Source of the DNA: JBBDYD01 sp040901865 | GTDB lineage: Bacteria; Bacteroidota; Ignavibacteria; UBA10030 | Length of the DNA: 64,000 bases | Direction: 5' to 3' | NCBI GenBank assembly: GCA_040901865.1 | Contig: JBBDYD010000191.1 | Location: forward strand, 1 to 64,000 | Shown here: in pieces, positions 16,950 through 26,073 of the stretch | How positions within the stretch are numbered: the stretch's first letter is position 1 | Layout: every line of letters begins with the position of its first letter | Translations under genes and position numbers: made by a program | The notes under the pieces: generated by a model | The model's database searches: none | What the model was told of the DNA's origin: nothing | What the model saw: the letters and a program-made list of their open reading frames with translations, nothing else

Positions 16950-17867
16950 ATGCCGGAATTGCCGGATATCATCGTCTATCGTGAGGCCCTCGAGCAACGG
17001 ACGCTGGGTGCGACTCTCACTTCCATCCGGCTCGGGAATCCATTTCTTCTCCGATCCGTTTCTCCGCAACCGTCCGAGGCTACGGGTCGGAACGTGGTGG
17101 GATTACGTCGTCTGGGAAAGCGCATTGTCTTCCAATTGGAAGGCGATATGTTCCTTGTGCTCCATTTGATGATCGCAGGCCGCCTGCACTGGAAGCCCTC
17201 AGGAGCAAAAATTCCCGGGAAGATCGGACTGGCGGCATTTGATTTCACGTCTGGAACACTGACTCTGACGGAAGCCGGAACAAAAAAACGTGCCTCGTTG
17301 CATATTGTGGCGGGAGAAGAAAATCTGAAAGCACTGGATCGCGGTGGGATGGATGTCGAAACAGGGACGGAGATGGAATTCGCAAGCCGTTTGACACTCG
17401 AGAATCACACATTAAAGAGGTCGCTTACGGATCCTCGCCTTTTCAGCGGGATTGGGAACTCCTATTCGGACGAGATTTTGCACCGGTCAAAACTTTCACC
17501 TCTCCGGCTTACCCGGCAAATGACGAACGAGGAAATCGGAATGCTATTCCGGTCCATCAAGGAGGTGTTTTCGGAATGGACGGAGCGGCTCCGAAAAGAC
17601 GCTGGAAATGAATTTCCGGAACACGTCACAGCGTTTCGCAAGGAAATGGCTGTGCACGGGAAGTTCAATCTACCATGTCCTGTGTGCGGAACAGAAGTTC
17701 AGCGGATTGTCTATGCGGAAAATGAATGCAATTACTGCCCCCGGTGCCAGACGGGCGGAAAACTGTTGGCGGACCGTGCATTCTCGAGACTCCTCAAAAA
17801 CGATTGGCCGAAAACGATTGAGGAACTGGAAGCGGGCAGCGGGCTGAAAAGCGTGGAATCCCAATGA
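16950..17867 (+). CDS. Fpg/Nei family DNA glycosylase, variant type
   Basis: Base-excision repair glycosylase/AP lyase family. N-terminal PELPD provides the catalytic proline and glutamate (Pro2, Glu3); a lysine in RLGKRIVF corresponds to the conserved Lys57 of E. coli Fpg, and GIGNSYSDE holds the helix-two-turn-helix asparagine. The zinc finger is CPVC-x16-CPRC near residues 248-271, but it is followed by an extra 34-residue tail. The segment that in E. coli Fpg reads DPRRFG is replaced by EAGTKKRASL, so the void-filling residues differ and lesion specificity may differ from 8-oxoguanine. The stop overlaps rsgA by 4 nt. Confidence 0.85.
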   Translation: MPELPDIIVYREALEQRTLGATLTSIRLGNPFLLRSVSPQPSEATGRNVVGLRRLGKRIVFQLEGDMFLVLHLMIAGRLHWKPSGAKIPGKIGLAAFDFTSGTLTLTEAGTKKRASLHIVAGEENLKALDRGGMDVETGTEMEFASRLTLENHTLKRSLTDPRLFSGIGNSYSDEILHRSKLSPLRLTRQMTNEEIGMLFRSIKEVFSEWTERLRKDAGNEFPEHVTAFRKEMAVHGKFNLPCPVCGTEVQRIVYAENECNYCPRCQTGGKLLADRAFSRLLKNDWPKTIEELEAGSGLKSVESQ

Positions 17868-18934
17868 CACTCGAATCACTTGGCTGGAATCCGGTCTTTG
17901 CGGAGGCCTTCAAGGCCTATGAAGGGCGGGATCTCATTCCCGGGCGTATTGCGCTTCAGCATCGGACGTACTACAGCATTCTCTCCGAGATCGGTGAACT
18001 CAGAGGCGAGGTCACGGGGAAAATGGAATATCTTGCCTCTGGGCCGCAGGACCTCCCGGCAGTCGGAGACTGGGTCGTCCTTCATCCGCGTCCCGAAGAA
18101 TCAACCGCCACTATTGTCGATCTCCTTCCCAGAAGAACAAAATTCTCGCGCAAAGTTGCCGGTCGAAAAACAGAGGAACAAATCGTCGCCGCAAATGTGG
18201 ACGTGGTGTTCATTGTCAGCGGACTGGATCATGATTTTAATCTCCGGCGGATTGAGCGTTACCTCGTTCTCTCGCGGCAAAGCGGTGCCAACCCCGTAAT
18301 CCTCCTGAACAAGGCAGATCTTCGCGACGATCACAAAGAAATCCGAAAAGCAATTGCACTAATCGCGGGGGACATCCCCGTGATCTTGGCCAGCGCTTTG
18401 AAGGACAAGGGGCTTGATGCGATTGCACATCATTTAAAGCCCGGGTGTACAGGCGCCTTGCTGGGTTCATCCGGTGTCGGAAAAACGACGATCATCAACC
18501 ATCTCCTGGGTTCCACCCGCAAGACCGCGGAAGTCCGGGAAAACGACAGCAGGGGAAGGCATACCACTTCGGCGCGGGAATTGATTCTGCTTCCCTCGGG
18601 CGGCCTTTTGATCGATACACCCGGCATGAGGGAGCTTCAGCTATGGGGAGAGGCGGAGGGAGTTGATGAAACATTCGAAGACATCGAAGAACTTGAACGC
18701 CAATGCAAATTCAGGGATTGTTCGCATGATGTCGAGCCGGGGTGTGAAATACGGGCTGCACTGGAGAAAGGAATTCTGGAGCCGGAACGATATGAGAGCT
18801 ACAAAAAATTACTACGGGAACTCGCCTATCACAACCGAAAATACAACGAGGTGGAGCAACGAAAGGAAAAAGAGCGGATTAAGAAACGTACGTCACAATT
18901 CAAGCGAAATTTCCCCAAGGGAAAGCGATCGTGA
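17864..18934 (+). CDS. rsgA: ribosome small-subunit-dependent GTPase A
   Basis: Circularly permuted GTPase that assists late 30S maturation. Order of motifs is the RsgA one: OB-fold N-terminus, G4 (LLNKADL, about 144), then G1 P-loop GSSGVGKTT (about 203-211), G3 DTPGMREL, and a C-terminal zinc motif with C-x4-C-x-H-x5-C (CKFRDCSHDVEPGC), ending in a basic tail. 356 residues; ATGA overlap with the glycosylase gene upstream and GTGA overlap with the next gene. Confidence 0.95.
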   Translation: MTLESLGWNPVFAEAFKAYEGRDLIPGRIALQHRTYYSILSEIGELRGEVTGKMEYLASGPQDLPAVGDWVVLHPRPEESTATIVDLLPRRTKFSRKVAGRKTEEQIVAANVDVVFIVSGLDHDFNLRRIERYLVLSRQSGANPVILLNKADLRDDHKEIRKAIALIAGDIPVILASALKDKGLDAIAHHLKPGCTGALLGSSGVGKTTIINHLLGSTRKTAEVRENDSRGRHTTSARELILLPSGGLLIDTPGMRELQLWGEAEGVDETFEDIEELERQCKFRDCSHDVEPGCEIRAALEKGILEPERYESYKKLLRELAYHNRKYNEVEQRKEKERIKKRTSQFKRNFPKGKRS

Positions 18935-19311
18935 ATGAAAAACGCCTTCACCTGATCGTTGGAATCAGCAATATGCGAATGGAATTTCCGGATCTTTACG
19001 CAGGAAACGAAGCGATTCGATATCTGTTTCGCGCGAACCACGTTTACATTCTCTTCTGCGGGCTGCTGAACGTGGTTGCAGGTCTCTACCTGTCAGCGTC
19101 GGAAAGCAGGTGGAGGAGAATGCTTCAGCGGACGGGATCATGGCTGCTTCTCGCTTCGGCGCCCGTGTTTCTCGCCGCGTTTGTCGTTGAACCAATGCAA
19201 GCCAGCCCTCTGCGGCCGCTCACCGTGACCGCTGCTTTTTTTGCACTCGTTAGTGTCGGATTGCATTTCCTGGCAACAGCCGTCCGTTCACGAAGCGACA
19301 AGAACAGATGA
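18931..19311 (+). CDS. small membrane protein, unknown function
   Basis: Not recognised. A GTG start overlapping the rsgA stop gives 126 residues with about three hydrophobic segments (HVYILFCGLLNVVAGLYL, WLLLASAPVFLAAFVV and LTVTAAFFALVSVGLHFL) and a short soluble N-terminus. Translational coupling to rsgA and the coherent membrane pattern support it as a real gene. It converges with the following minus-strand gene with no gap. Confidence 0.65.
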   Translation: MNEKRLHLIVGISNMRMEFPDLYAGNEAIRYLFRANHVYILFCGLLNVVAGLYLSASESRWRRMLQRTGSWLLLASAPVFLAAFVVEPMQASPLRPLTVTAAFFALVSVGLHFLATAVRSRSDKNR

Positions 19312-19524
19312 TCAGGAAGTGCCTCCTGTGGAACGCGGTCCCCTGAGAATGCGGGCTGGAAGCAAGATCAGCGATTTCAGAAATTCAAACACTCCGTGAA
19401 ATGCGATGCCGATGAGCCTGAACGGAAGCAGAATCAGCCACACCAGGGGGTACAAAACGAGTGCCAGAAGAGCAACCGGCCAGCAGACCACAAGAAGGAT
19501 CAGCCAAAGAAGAAACGTTGTCAT
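19312..19524 (-). CDS. small hydrophobic membrane protein
   Basis: A 70-residue protein that is mostly membrane: two hydrophobic stretches (TFLLWLILLVVCWPVALLA and VWLILLPFRLIGIAF) plus an amphipathic segment. Such short Leu/Pro-rich proteins with an LPFRLIGIA core recur in several phyla as uncharacterised conserved proteins. A GAGAGA ribosome-site-like sequence precedes the ATG. It lies tail to tail with the previous gene. Confidence 0.6.
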   Translation of the reverse strand: MTTFLLWLILLVVCWPVALLALVLYPLVWLILLPFRLIGIAFHGVFEFLKSLILLPARILRGPRSTGGTS

Positions 19525-19617
19525 GTTCTCTCTTACGGTTCAGAGAGAATGGGGTTTCAGAATGAATCCTATTATCATAAATTAGATCATTTGAAACGAA
19601 CGTAAAGGGCTGTCATC

Positions 19618-20082
19618 ATGGACCATCGAATCATCGAACTTCTTCGTCAGCGCACGAGAGTTTCCTTTCCGGTTGAAGAAGACGACCGGACGTTCGAAAT
19701 GCTCCTGGCTGCCTGCGCACTGCTTCTTGAACTCGCCTCTGCCGATGGGGAGTTTACGCATGAGGAACGGAAACGGATTTACGCCCTTTTCCGGGACGAA
19801 TACCAGATGTTCACAGAGGATATCGAGGAATTGATCGATCTGACAGAGCAGGCCGTTGGATACGGAAAAGAAGATGAGGAATTTACGGCCATTGTCAATG
19901 CAGAATACTCGATACACGAAAAAATGCATCTTGTTGAACTGATGTGGAAGATTGTCTTCGCCGATGGTGTTCTGGATGAGAGGGAGTCGAAGCTGGTTGA
20001 GACATTGGCAGGGAAACTGGGGATTTCACACAAGGAAATTCGGAACGCAGGCACGCGAACGGGGTTCAATCCCCCGGGATAG
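19618..20082 (+). CDS. TerB-like protein (tellurite-resistance TerB domain)
   Basis: A 154-residue cytosolic all-helical protein with two copies of the acidic motif seen in TerB/DjlA N-terminal domains: LASADGEFTHEERKRI (about 40-55) and VFADGVLDERESKLVETL (about 117-134), followed by a short LGISHKEI helix. These Asp/Glu clusters bind divalent metal in TerB. There are no other ter genes nearby, so tellurite resistance itself should not be assumed; a stress-related or membrane-associated role is only a possibility. Confidence 0.78.
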   Translation: MDHRIIELLRQRTRVSFPVEEDDRTFEMLLAACALLLELASADGEFTHEERKRIYALFRDEYQMFTEDIEELIDLTEQAVGYGKEDEEFTAIVNAEYSIHEKMHLVELMWKIVFADGVLDERESKLVETLAGKLGISHKEIRNAGTRTGFNPPG

Positions 20083-20089
20083 AAAAACA

Positions 20090-20122
20090 GGCAACCGCCT
20101 CGGGGAGATTCCAGCGGTTGCC
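20090..20122 (+). terminator. hairpin after the TerB-like gene
   Basis: GGCAACCGC at 20090-20098 pairs perfectly with GCGGTTGCC at 20114-20122 (9 bp, 15-base loop), 7 nt after the stop. No T-run follows, so it may be a weak or factor-assisted terminator. Confidence 0.4.
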
Positions 20123-20146
20123 GTCATTGAACGATTTCATCTCAAC

Positions 20147-20172
20147 AAAAAAGCCCGGATCGAAATCCGGGC
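20147..20172 (-). terminator. intrinsic terminator of the ABC-F gene
   Basis: GCCCGGAT (20153-20160) and ATCCGGGC (20165-20172) form a perfect 8-bp stem with a four-base loop. Read on the minus strand it is followed by six T, about 30 nt past the ABC-F stop. Confidence 0.85.
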
Positions 20173-20202
20173 CTGGTTTAAAAAAACACTCTAGAACTGA
20201 AT

Positions 20203-22146
20203 TCACGTATTGACCTCGCGTTCCATTTTCTGTAATTGGTCGGTGATGGATGTCCATTCGGCATAGCTGGCTTCGAGGTCCGACTGCAATGCTTTGTGCT
20301 CCACGAGAGCGTTCTTCGATTCCTCTCCGCGTTTGTAAAATTCGGGATCGGCAAGCAGGATTTCAAGCTCCCGTTTTTTTGTTTCGCGTTGTTGAATTTC
20401 CTTCTCGAGTTTTTGCAGACGCTGACGAAGCGGCTTAAGTGTGTTTGACCGCTGTTGGCGCTTTCCGGCCTCAACCCTTCTTCGTTCCTTCTCATTCACC
20501 GTGGTCACACGTTTGACCTGGGCATTCGATATGCCGGCCCGTTCCTCTTTCTTTTTTGTCAGATATTCTGTCACCGTACCGAGATAGGTCTTGACACCCG
20601 TCCTGGATACTTCAAGGACTTTGTTGACGATGGGATCGAGGAAGGACCGGTCATGCGATACAATGGCGTAGGTCCCTTCATACCGCCTGAGTGCGTCCTG
20701 GAGCACCGCCTTCGACCGCATGTCGAGGTGGTTGGTGGGCTCGTCCATGATAAGGAAATTGGCCGGCTGGAGGAGCATCTTCGCAAGAGCCAGACGGCTC
20801 TTTTCGCCACCGGATAAGACGGAGACTCTTTTAAAGACATCATCACCGTGAAAGAGGAACGACCCCAGGATGGCGCGCAGTTTCTTTCGCACCTCGCCTG
20901 ACGCTACCTCATCCACCACCGCCAGTACTTCTTTTGAATGATCCAGTTCTTCCGCCTGGTGTTGGGCAAAATAGGACAGGGTGACGTTGTGTCCCGGAAC
21001 GCGTTCCCCGGAATCGAACGGCTCCGCACCGGCAAGGATTCTCGAAAGCGTTGATTTCCCCGCGCCGTTCGGTCCCACGATCGCGATTCGGTCCCCGCGC
21101 TCAATCTTGTAATCCAAATCTCCAAAAACCCGCTGTGTTCCGTAGTGTTTGGTAATCTTCTTCAGTTCCATCACCACCCGGCCGCTGGGTTGAGGCTGAG
21201 GAAATCGAAAGTGAATTCCTTCTTCTTCCGATTCGATCTCGATCAGGTCCATTTTCTCGAGCTGTTTGATGCGGCTCTGTACTTGGCTCGCCTTTGAGGC
21301 TTTATATCGGAATCGGTCAATGAATTCCTGTGTTTGCTTCAATTTGTCCTGCTGGTTTTTGTAGGCGTTTAACACCAGGGACTTTCGGATTTCCTTCTCC
21401 TTTTCATAAAACGAATAATTTCCCGCATACTCTTCGAGAGTACCGGAACCGAGTGCCAGAGTTTTTGCCGTGAGACTGTCCAAAAAAGCGCGGTCGTGCG
21501 AAACGAGGATGATCGCTCCGTTATAGGAACGAAGGTACTCCTCAAGCCATTGCAATGAGTCAATGTCGAGATGGTTCGTCGGTTCGTCGAGTAACAGGAG
21601 GGATGGCTCTTGCAGGAGCAGCTTTGCGAGCGCGATGCGCATTTGCCATCCGCCGCTGAACTCCTCTGTACGCCTCTGCATATCGCTCATAAAAAACCCA
21701 AGACCCATAAGCACGCGCTCGATCTTGGATTTCATTCGGAATGCATCGAGGTCCTCGAGCTTGTGCTGCAGCTCTCCCATAACCTCAAGTGTATCCGCAT
21801 ATTCCGGGGCTTGCGGATCGAGGATCGCCAGCGTCTGTTGGGCTTCATCAAGCTCCCGTTGAATAGTCACGATGTCCTCGAAAGCGGATTCGACCTCGAG
21901 GTACAATGAGGTTCCACGGGAGGTGATGCCGTCCTGCGGGAGATAGCCAACGGTGACGTAGTTGGCTTTGCTCACTCTCCCCTGATCGGGATTTACCGAG
22001 CCCGTGAGAATTCCCAGCAGGGTGGATTTTCCGGCCCCATTGGAACCAACAAGCCCGATGCGATCGTGCGGATTAATGAGAAACGAAACGCCGTCCAGTA
22101 AGACCCGGCTTCCGTACTGTAGGGTTATTTGTTCAAGGGCAAGCAT
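20203..22146 (-). CDS. ABC-F family ATPase (Uup/EttA-like ribosome factor)
   Basis: A 647-residue soluble protein with two ABC domains and no membrane segments. Walker A motifs are GSNGAGKST (about 34-42) and GPNGAGKST (about 355-363); signature motifs are FSGGWQMR and LSGGEKSR; both Walker B regions read DEPTNHLD. Between the domains is the charged linker (about 240-310, rich in Lys and Gln) diagnostic of ABC-F proteins, and the C-terminal 100 residues form a Lys/Glu-rich coiled coil as in Uup and ABCF3. These proteins act on the ribosome, not in transport. It is transcribed away from the permease at 22245. Confidence 0.92.
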   Translation of the reverse strand: MLALEQITLQYGSRVLLDGVSFLINPHDRIGLVGSNGAGKSTLLGILTGSVNPDQGRVSKANYVTVGYLPQDGITSRGTSLYLEVESAFEDIVTIQRELDEAQQTLAILDPQAPEYADTLEVMGELQHKLEDLDAFRMKSKIERVLMGLGFFMSDMQRRTEEFSGGWQMRIALAKLLLQEPSLLLLDEPTNHLDIDSLQWLEEYLRSYNGAIILVSHDRAFLDSLTAKTLALGSGTLEEYAGNYSFYEKEKEIRKSLVLNAYKNQQDKLKQTQEFIDRFRYKASKASQVQSRIKQLEKMDLIEIESEEEGIHFRFPQPQPSGRVVMELKKITKHYGTQRVFGDLDYKIERGDRIAIVGPNGAGKSTLSRILAGAEPFDSGERVPGHNVTLSYFAQHQAEELDHSKEVLAVVDEVASGEVRKKLRAILGSFLFHGDDVFKRVSVLSGGEKSRLALAKMLLQPANFLIMDEPTNHLDMRSKAVLQDALRRYEGTYAIVSHDRSFLDPIVNKVLEVSRTGVKTYLGTVTEYLTKKKEERAGISNAQVKRVTTVNEKERRRVEAGKRQQRSNTLKPLRQRLQKLEKEIQQRETKKRELEILLADPEFYKRGEESKNALVEHKALQSDLEASYAEWTSITDQLQKMEREVNT

Positions 22147-22244
22147 AAGCTTAAAATCAATTCAAGAGAACAAAATATACGCAATCTTTGTGGGAAATCC
22201 GGTACCCGTTTCCCCGTACCGAAGATTTTACTACATTGGGATCC

Positions 22245-22994
22245 GTGGAACTCACCCATGTCCTCCTCCTGTTTGCTGTCGGTGTGGTCTCGGCGTTTCT
22301 CAATGTCATGGCGGGAGGCGGATCAGCCATCGCCCTCCCCGCGCTGATTTTCATGGGGCTCGACAGTGCACTGGCAAACGGCACCAATCGGGTAGCAATT
22401 CTCATCCAGAATATTTTTGCCGTCACGTCATTTCGACGGCAGGACGTTCATGCCTTTCGGCAAAGCATGCGATTGACCCTGTGGGCGTTGCCGGGAGCCA
22501 TTGCGGGAGCCGTGCTGGGAGTGACTGTCAGTGATGAATTGTTTCAGCGGATTCTTGGCGTTGTCATGATCGCAACGGTGATAACGATTCTTGTGCCGCA
22601 GAAACGCGTTGTTGAAATGAATGAGCAGGCCAGGCTGCGACGGGAGCGCTGGATCTACCCGATGATGTTTGGAATTGGAATCTACGGCGGGTTCATTCAG
22701 GTGAGCGTGGGATTTCTTTTCATGGCGGCTTTGTACCATGTATTACGCATGGACCTCGTGAGGGTCAATATGCACAAGGTGACCATTGTGATGATCTATA
22801 CGGTGCCGGCTTTGGGTATCTATGCGTGGACCGGTAATGTTGCCTGGATCCCCGGGTTGATTCTAGGGGCCGGGAGCGCTGTTGGAGGATGGTGGGCCGC
22901 AAGTGTATCGGTCCGGAGGGGCGAGTCGGGCATTCGCATCGTTCTGGGAATTGCCATGCTTGTCATGGCAGCGAAGCTCCTGGGCCTGTTTTAG
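22245..22994 (+). CDS. TauE/SafE (TSUP/DUF81) family permease, second copy
   Basis: Polytopic membrane protein of about 249 residues with about eight helices in two halves; the first half has the family motif VMAGGGSAIALPALIF and the second GGFIQVSVGFLFMAA. The start is taken as GTG 22245 because homology should begin at the first helix (HVLLLFAVGVVSAFLN); TTG 22236 or farther upstream codons would add only soluble residues. It differs from the permease at 10260 in lacking the GLGGG repeats and has no DUF1634 or receptor partner. Monocistronic and divergent from the ABC-F gene. Substrate unknown. Confidence 0.82.
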   Translation: MELTHVLLLFAVGVVSAFLNVMAGGGSAIALPALIFMGLDSALANGTNRVAILIQNIFAVTSFRRQDVHAFRQSMRLTLWALPGAIAGAVLGVTVSDELFQRILGVVMIATVITILVPQKRVVEMNEQARLRRERWIYPMMFGIGIYGGFIQVSVGFLFMAALYHVLRMDLVRVNMHKVTIVMIYTVPALGIYAWTGNVAWIPGLILGAGSAVGGWWAASVSVRRGESGIRIVLGIAMLVMAAKLLGLF

Positions 22995-23125
22995 GAGTAG
23001 GATCCGAAACTATTAATCTTCAATTGTCGTAAACCGGACGATATCCGGGACAGGCTCGCGTCTTCCCGCCGTTATCCAATTATCCGGTTTTACATTTTCC
23101 ATTTTCACATTTCCATGGAGGAGGT

Positions 23126-24481
23126 ATGCAATTCACGCGCTCGTTGTTCTTTACCCTGCTCTTTGTCCCGTTCGTTCTCCTGGGGCAAGGGAGCAGTTTC
23201 AGAGTTCCTGTCGAGTACCGAAAACTCGGGAATGGACTCAAGGTGGTCCTTTCGCAGGACAAGACCGCCCCGACGGTTGTCGTGGCCGTCTATTACAACA
23301 TCGGATTCCGGATTGAACCGAGGGACCGTACGGGATTTGCCCATTTATTTGAGCACATGATGTTCCAGGGTTCGCAGAACCTGGGAAAGATGGAGTTCAT
23401 TCGTCTTGTTCAGCGGAACGGCGGCGTTCTCAACGGATCCACAACATTCGATTTTACAAACTACTTTGAAATTCTTCCCTCCCATAAACTCGAGACGGCT
23501 TTGTGGGCCGAGGCGGACCGGATGCGCGGACTTGCAATCACGCAGGAGAACCTCACGAATCAACAGGGCGTTGTGAAGAATGAGGTGAAGGTCAACGTGC
23601 TTAATCAGCCGTACGGCGGCTTCCCCTGGCTCGATATGCCGCAGTACGCCAACGAGAATTGGTACAACGCGCACAACTTCTATGGCGAGTTGGAGGACCT
23701 TGACGCGGCGACTCTGAACGACGTCAAAGACTTTTTCAACACGTTCTACGCTCCGAACAACGCTGTCGTGGTTGTTGTCGGAGATTTTGAATTTGCCGAG
23801 GGACTTGCCATGATCGAGAAGTATTTCGGCGATATCCCCGCGCAGAATCAGCCGTCCAAACCGGATATTCGCGAGCAGCGCCAGGAGAAGGAAAAGATAT
23901 TCACCAAAAAAGACACGTTGGCCCATCGGCCGGCTCTTGCGTTTGCGTACCACATGCCCTCTCGAAACACGCTCGAGTACTATGCCATGGGGCTCCTTGA
24001 TCAGATCTTGTTGCAGGGAGACGACAGCAAGCTCATGCAGGCGCTTGCGAAGAAAAAAGGCTATACCGATAACGTCAACGGCGGGATCAACCTCCTTGGG
24101 AACATGTTCAACTACAACGGGCCGATGCTCTGGATGGCGTCTCTTATCCACGACCCTGCTTCGAAGCCAGACGACATCATGAAAACGGTGGATGAGGTCA
24201 TCGAGGACGCCAGAACAAAGCCGGTAGACAAGGCAACACTCGACCGGGCGGTTGTCAAACTCCGGTCCGACTTGTACGACAACATGGGCGGTTTCTTCGG
24301 ATTTGGCCGGGCAGACCTGCTGGCGAGCTTTGCCTTGTTTGACGATAACCCTGCGAGAATCAACACGCTGGAAGACGAATTCAAAAAAGTCACGCCTGAA
24401 TTGATCTTGAAAACCGCGCAAGAGTATCTCAGGCCGGCCAACAGGACAGTCCTTATTCTTGAGCACAAAACCGGGTCTTAA
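23126..24481 (+). CDS. M16 family zinc metallopeptidase, catalytic subunit
   Basis: Exported pitrilysin/processing-peptidase-like protease. A signal peptide (1-20, ending VLLGQ) precedes a 451-residue protein with the inverted zinc motif HLFEH (His73, Glu76, His77) and the distal zinc ligand Glu153 in KNEVKVN, so it should be active. The start follows a strong GGAGGAGG site. The next gene, 14 nt downstream, encodes a relative without the zinc site; the family commonly forms such active/inactive heterodimers that degrade peptides in the periplasm. Confidence 0.93.
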   Translation: MQFTRSLFFTLLFVPFVLLGQGSSFRVPVEYRKLGNGLKVVLSQDKTAPTVVVAVYYNIGFRIEPRDRTGFAHLFEHMMFQGSQNLGKMEFIRLVQRNGGVLNGSTTFDFTNYFEILPSHKLETALWAEADRMRGLAITQENLTNQQGVVKNEVKVNVLNQPYGGFPWLDMPQYANENWYNAHNFYGELEDLDAATLNDVKDFFNTFYAPNNAVVVVVGDFEFAEGLAMIEKYFGDIPAQNQPSKPDIREQRQEKEKIFTKKDTLAHRPALAFAYHMPSRNTLEYYAMGLLDQILLQGDDSKLMQALAKKKGYTDNVNGGINLLGNMFNYNGPMLWMASLIHDPASKPDDIMKTVDEVIEDARTKPVDKATLDRAVVKLRSDLYDNMGGFFGFGRADLLASFALFDDNPARINTLEDEFKKVTPELILKTAQEYLRPANRTVLILEHKTGS

Positions 24482-24495
24482 CAGGAGCATAAACC

Positions 24496-25893
24496 ATGAA
24501 ACGCAATCAATTTTTTCTCACTCTACTCTCTTTGCTATTCCTTGTCCCGGGGCTGGTCGCACAAAAACAGCTGCCTCCGGAAGGCGGAAAGCCGAAGGAT
24601 TTCAATCTTCCGCACAAACACACGTTCACGCTTGAGAACGGCCTAAACGTTACCATGGTGCCGTATGGATCTCTTCCGAAGGTTACCGTTTCCGTGATCA
24701 TTCGTTCCGGAAATCTGAACGAGCAATCAAACGAGGTCTGGCTTGCAGATATTACCGGGGACATGATGAAGGAAGGCACTACCACGCGGTCTGCCCAACA
24801 AATTGCTGAGGAGGCTGCTGCGATGGGTGGAATGGTGAATATTAGTACCGGACTTGATCAAACCACGGTGAACGGCGATGTGCTTTCAGAATTTGGACCG
24901 AAGCTTGTGGACCTTGCGGCTGACATTGTTCGAAATCCGAAGCTTCCTGAATCGGAGATTGCCCGCATCAAGGCCGACCTCATCCGTCAACTGACGGTGG
25001 CAAAGTCTTCTCCGCAGCAGCAAACGCTTGAGCAATTTCTCCGGATCATGTATGGCGACCACGCCTACGGCCGGACCTTTCCGACCCAGCCCATGCTCGA
25101 GGGTTATACGCTTGCCCAGGTGAAGGATTTCTACAAAAGGAACTTCGGTGCAAAGAGAACCAGCATCTATGTGGCCGGTGCATTTGATGTCAAGGCAATG
25201 GAAAAAGCCATCCGGGATGGATTCGGCGGCTGGCAAAAAGGCCCCGAGCCACTGATCGATATTCCCCAGCCGTCCGCGAAAAAAGCCTTCCACCTCATCG
25301 ACCGGCCCGGCGCACCTCAATCGACCATTTATATGGGGTTACCGGTCGCTAATCCGTCCGACAAGGACTACGTTCCCCTTCTCGTGACAAATGCGCTTCT
25401 CGGAGGGTCGTTCGGCTCAAGAATCACGAGCAACATCCGTGAACAGAAAGGATATACGTATTCTCCGCGCAGCACGATTTCGAGCCGTTATCGTGATGCC
25501 TATTGGGCAGAAATAGCCGATGTGACCACGGACGTCACGGGCCCGGCCCTTCAGGAAATCTACAAGGAAATCGACCGCCTTCAGAATGAACCTCCTCCGC
25601 AAGAAGAACTACGCGGAATTCAGAACTATCTTTCCGGCACGTTCGTTCTTCAGAATTCCAGTCGGGGCGGTATCATCGGTCAGCTCAACTTCCTGAATCT
25701 CCACGGGCTCAAAGAAGACTATCTGACAAGTTATGTTCAGAACGTGCATTCCGTAACACCGGAAAAGGTCTCAGAGATCACGAAAAAACACATCCGGGAA
25801 GAGGATATGACGCTCGTGATTACCGGTGACAAGAAGAAGATAGAGGCCCAGATCCAGGAATATGCGAAGCCAGCGCCGGAAATAAAGAAATAG
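24496..25893 (+). CDS. M16 family peptidase-like protein, non-catalytic partner
   Basis: A 465-residue exported protein (signal peptide 1-22, ending GLVAQ) with two M16 domains but no HxxEH: the aligned stretch before MMKEGT reads DITGD (85-89). The C-terminal domain retains GGSFGSRITSNIREQKGYTY, which in inactive subunits supplies the substrate-binding Arg/Tyr pair. It is expected to complete the active-site chamber of the preceding catalytic subunit. An AGGAG site precedes the ATG. Confidence 0.92.
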   Translation: MKRNQFFLTLLSLLFLVPGLVAQKQLPPEGGKPKDFNLPHKHTFTLENGLNVTMVPYGSLPKVTVSVIIRSGNLNEQSNEVWLADITGDMMKEGTTTRSAQQIAEEAAAMGGMVNISTGLDQTTVNGDVLSEFGPKLVDLAADIVRNPKLPESEIARIKADLIRQLTVAKSSPQQQTLEQFLRIMYGDHAYGRTFPTQPMLEGYTLAQVKDFYKRNFGAKRTSIYVAGAFDVKAMEKAIRDGFGGWQKGPEPLIDIPQPSAKKAFHLIDRPGAPQSTIYMGLPVANPSDKDYVPLLVTNALLGGSFGSRITSNIREQKGYTYSPRSTISSRYRDAYWAEIADVTTDVTGPALQEIYKEIDRLQNEPPPQEELRGIQNYLSGTFVLQNSSRGGIIGQLNFLNLHGLKEDYLTSYVQNVHSVTPEKVSEITKKHIREEDMTLVITGDKKKIEAQIQEYAKPAPEIKK

Positions 25894-25896
25894 AGG

Positions 25897-25985
25897 TTCC
25901 GTTACCCCCCCAAAGAGATTCCCGGAATCTTCCTTGCTTTAAACAAGTGAAGATTCCGGGAATCTTCACTTGTGGGGTAACGGAA
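25897..25985. repeat. nested palindromic element
   Basis: Outer arms TTCCGTTACCCC (25897-25908) and GGGGTAACGGAA (25974-25985) are perfect inverted repeats. Inside are two inverted copies of a 15-base unit around GATTCCCGGAATC; the second copy lies within a 13+1+13 perfect palindrome (about 25945-25971). No T-run follows. It occupies much of the gap between the M16 pair and the S46 peptidase and would form a branched hairpin in RNA. Confidence 0.7.
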
Positions 25986-26073
25986 CGCATGCGCAGTCAC
26001 CATTGGATTCCCTCTGTTTTTTTCTTACACTTTCATACCGCAACATTCAAATTCATGCCATAACAGGTGACCC

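Noticed and set aside
19618..20082. Tellurite resistance operon
   Set aside because: Only a TerB-like domain is present; no TerC, TerD or TerZ homologs nearby.
23034..23092. Complementary CCGG-rich segments after the second permease gene as a terminator
   Set aside because: Stems are only five to eight base pairs with mismatches and no T-run; not strong enough to list.
23345..24490. Long minus-strand open frame opposite the first M16 gene
   Set aside because: It is antisense to a clear peptidase gene, has His/Arg/Val-rich composition and no family features; a codon-bias shadow.
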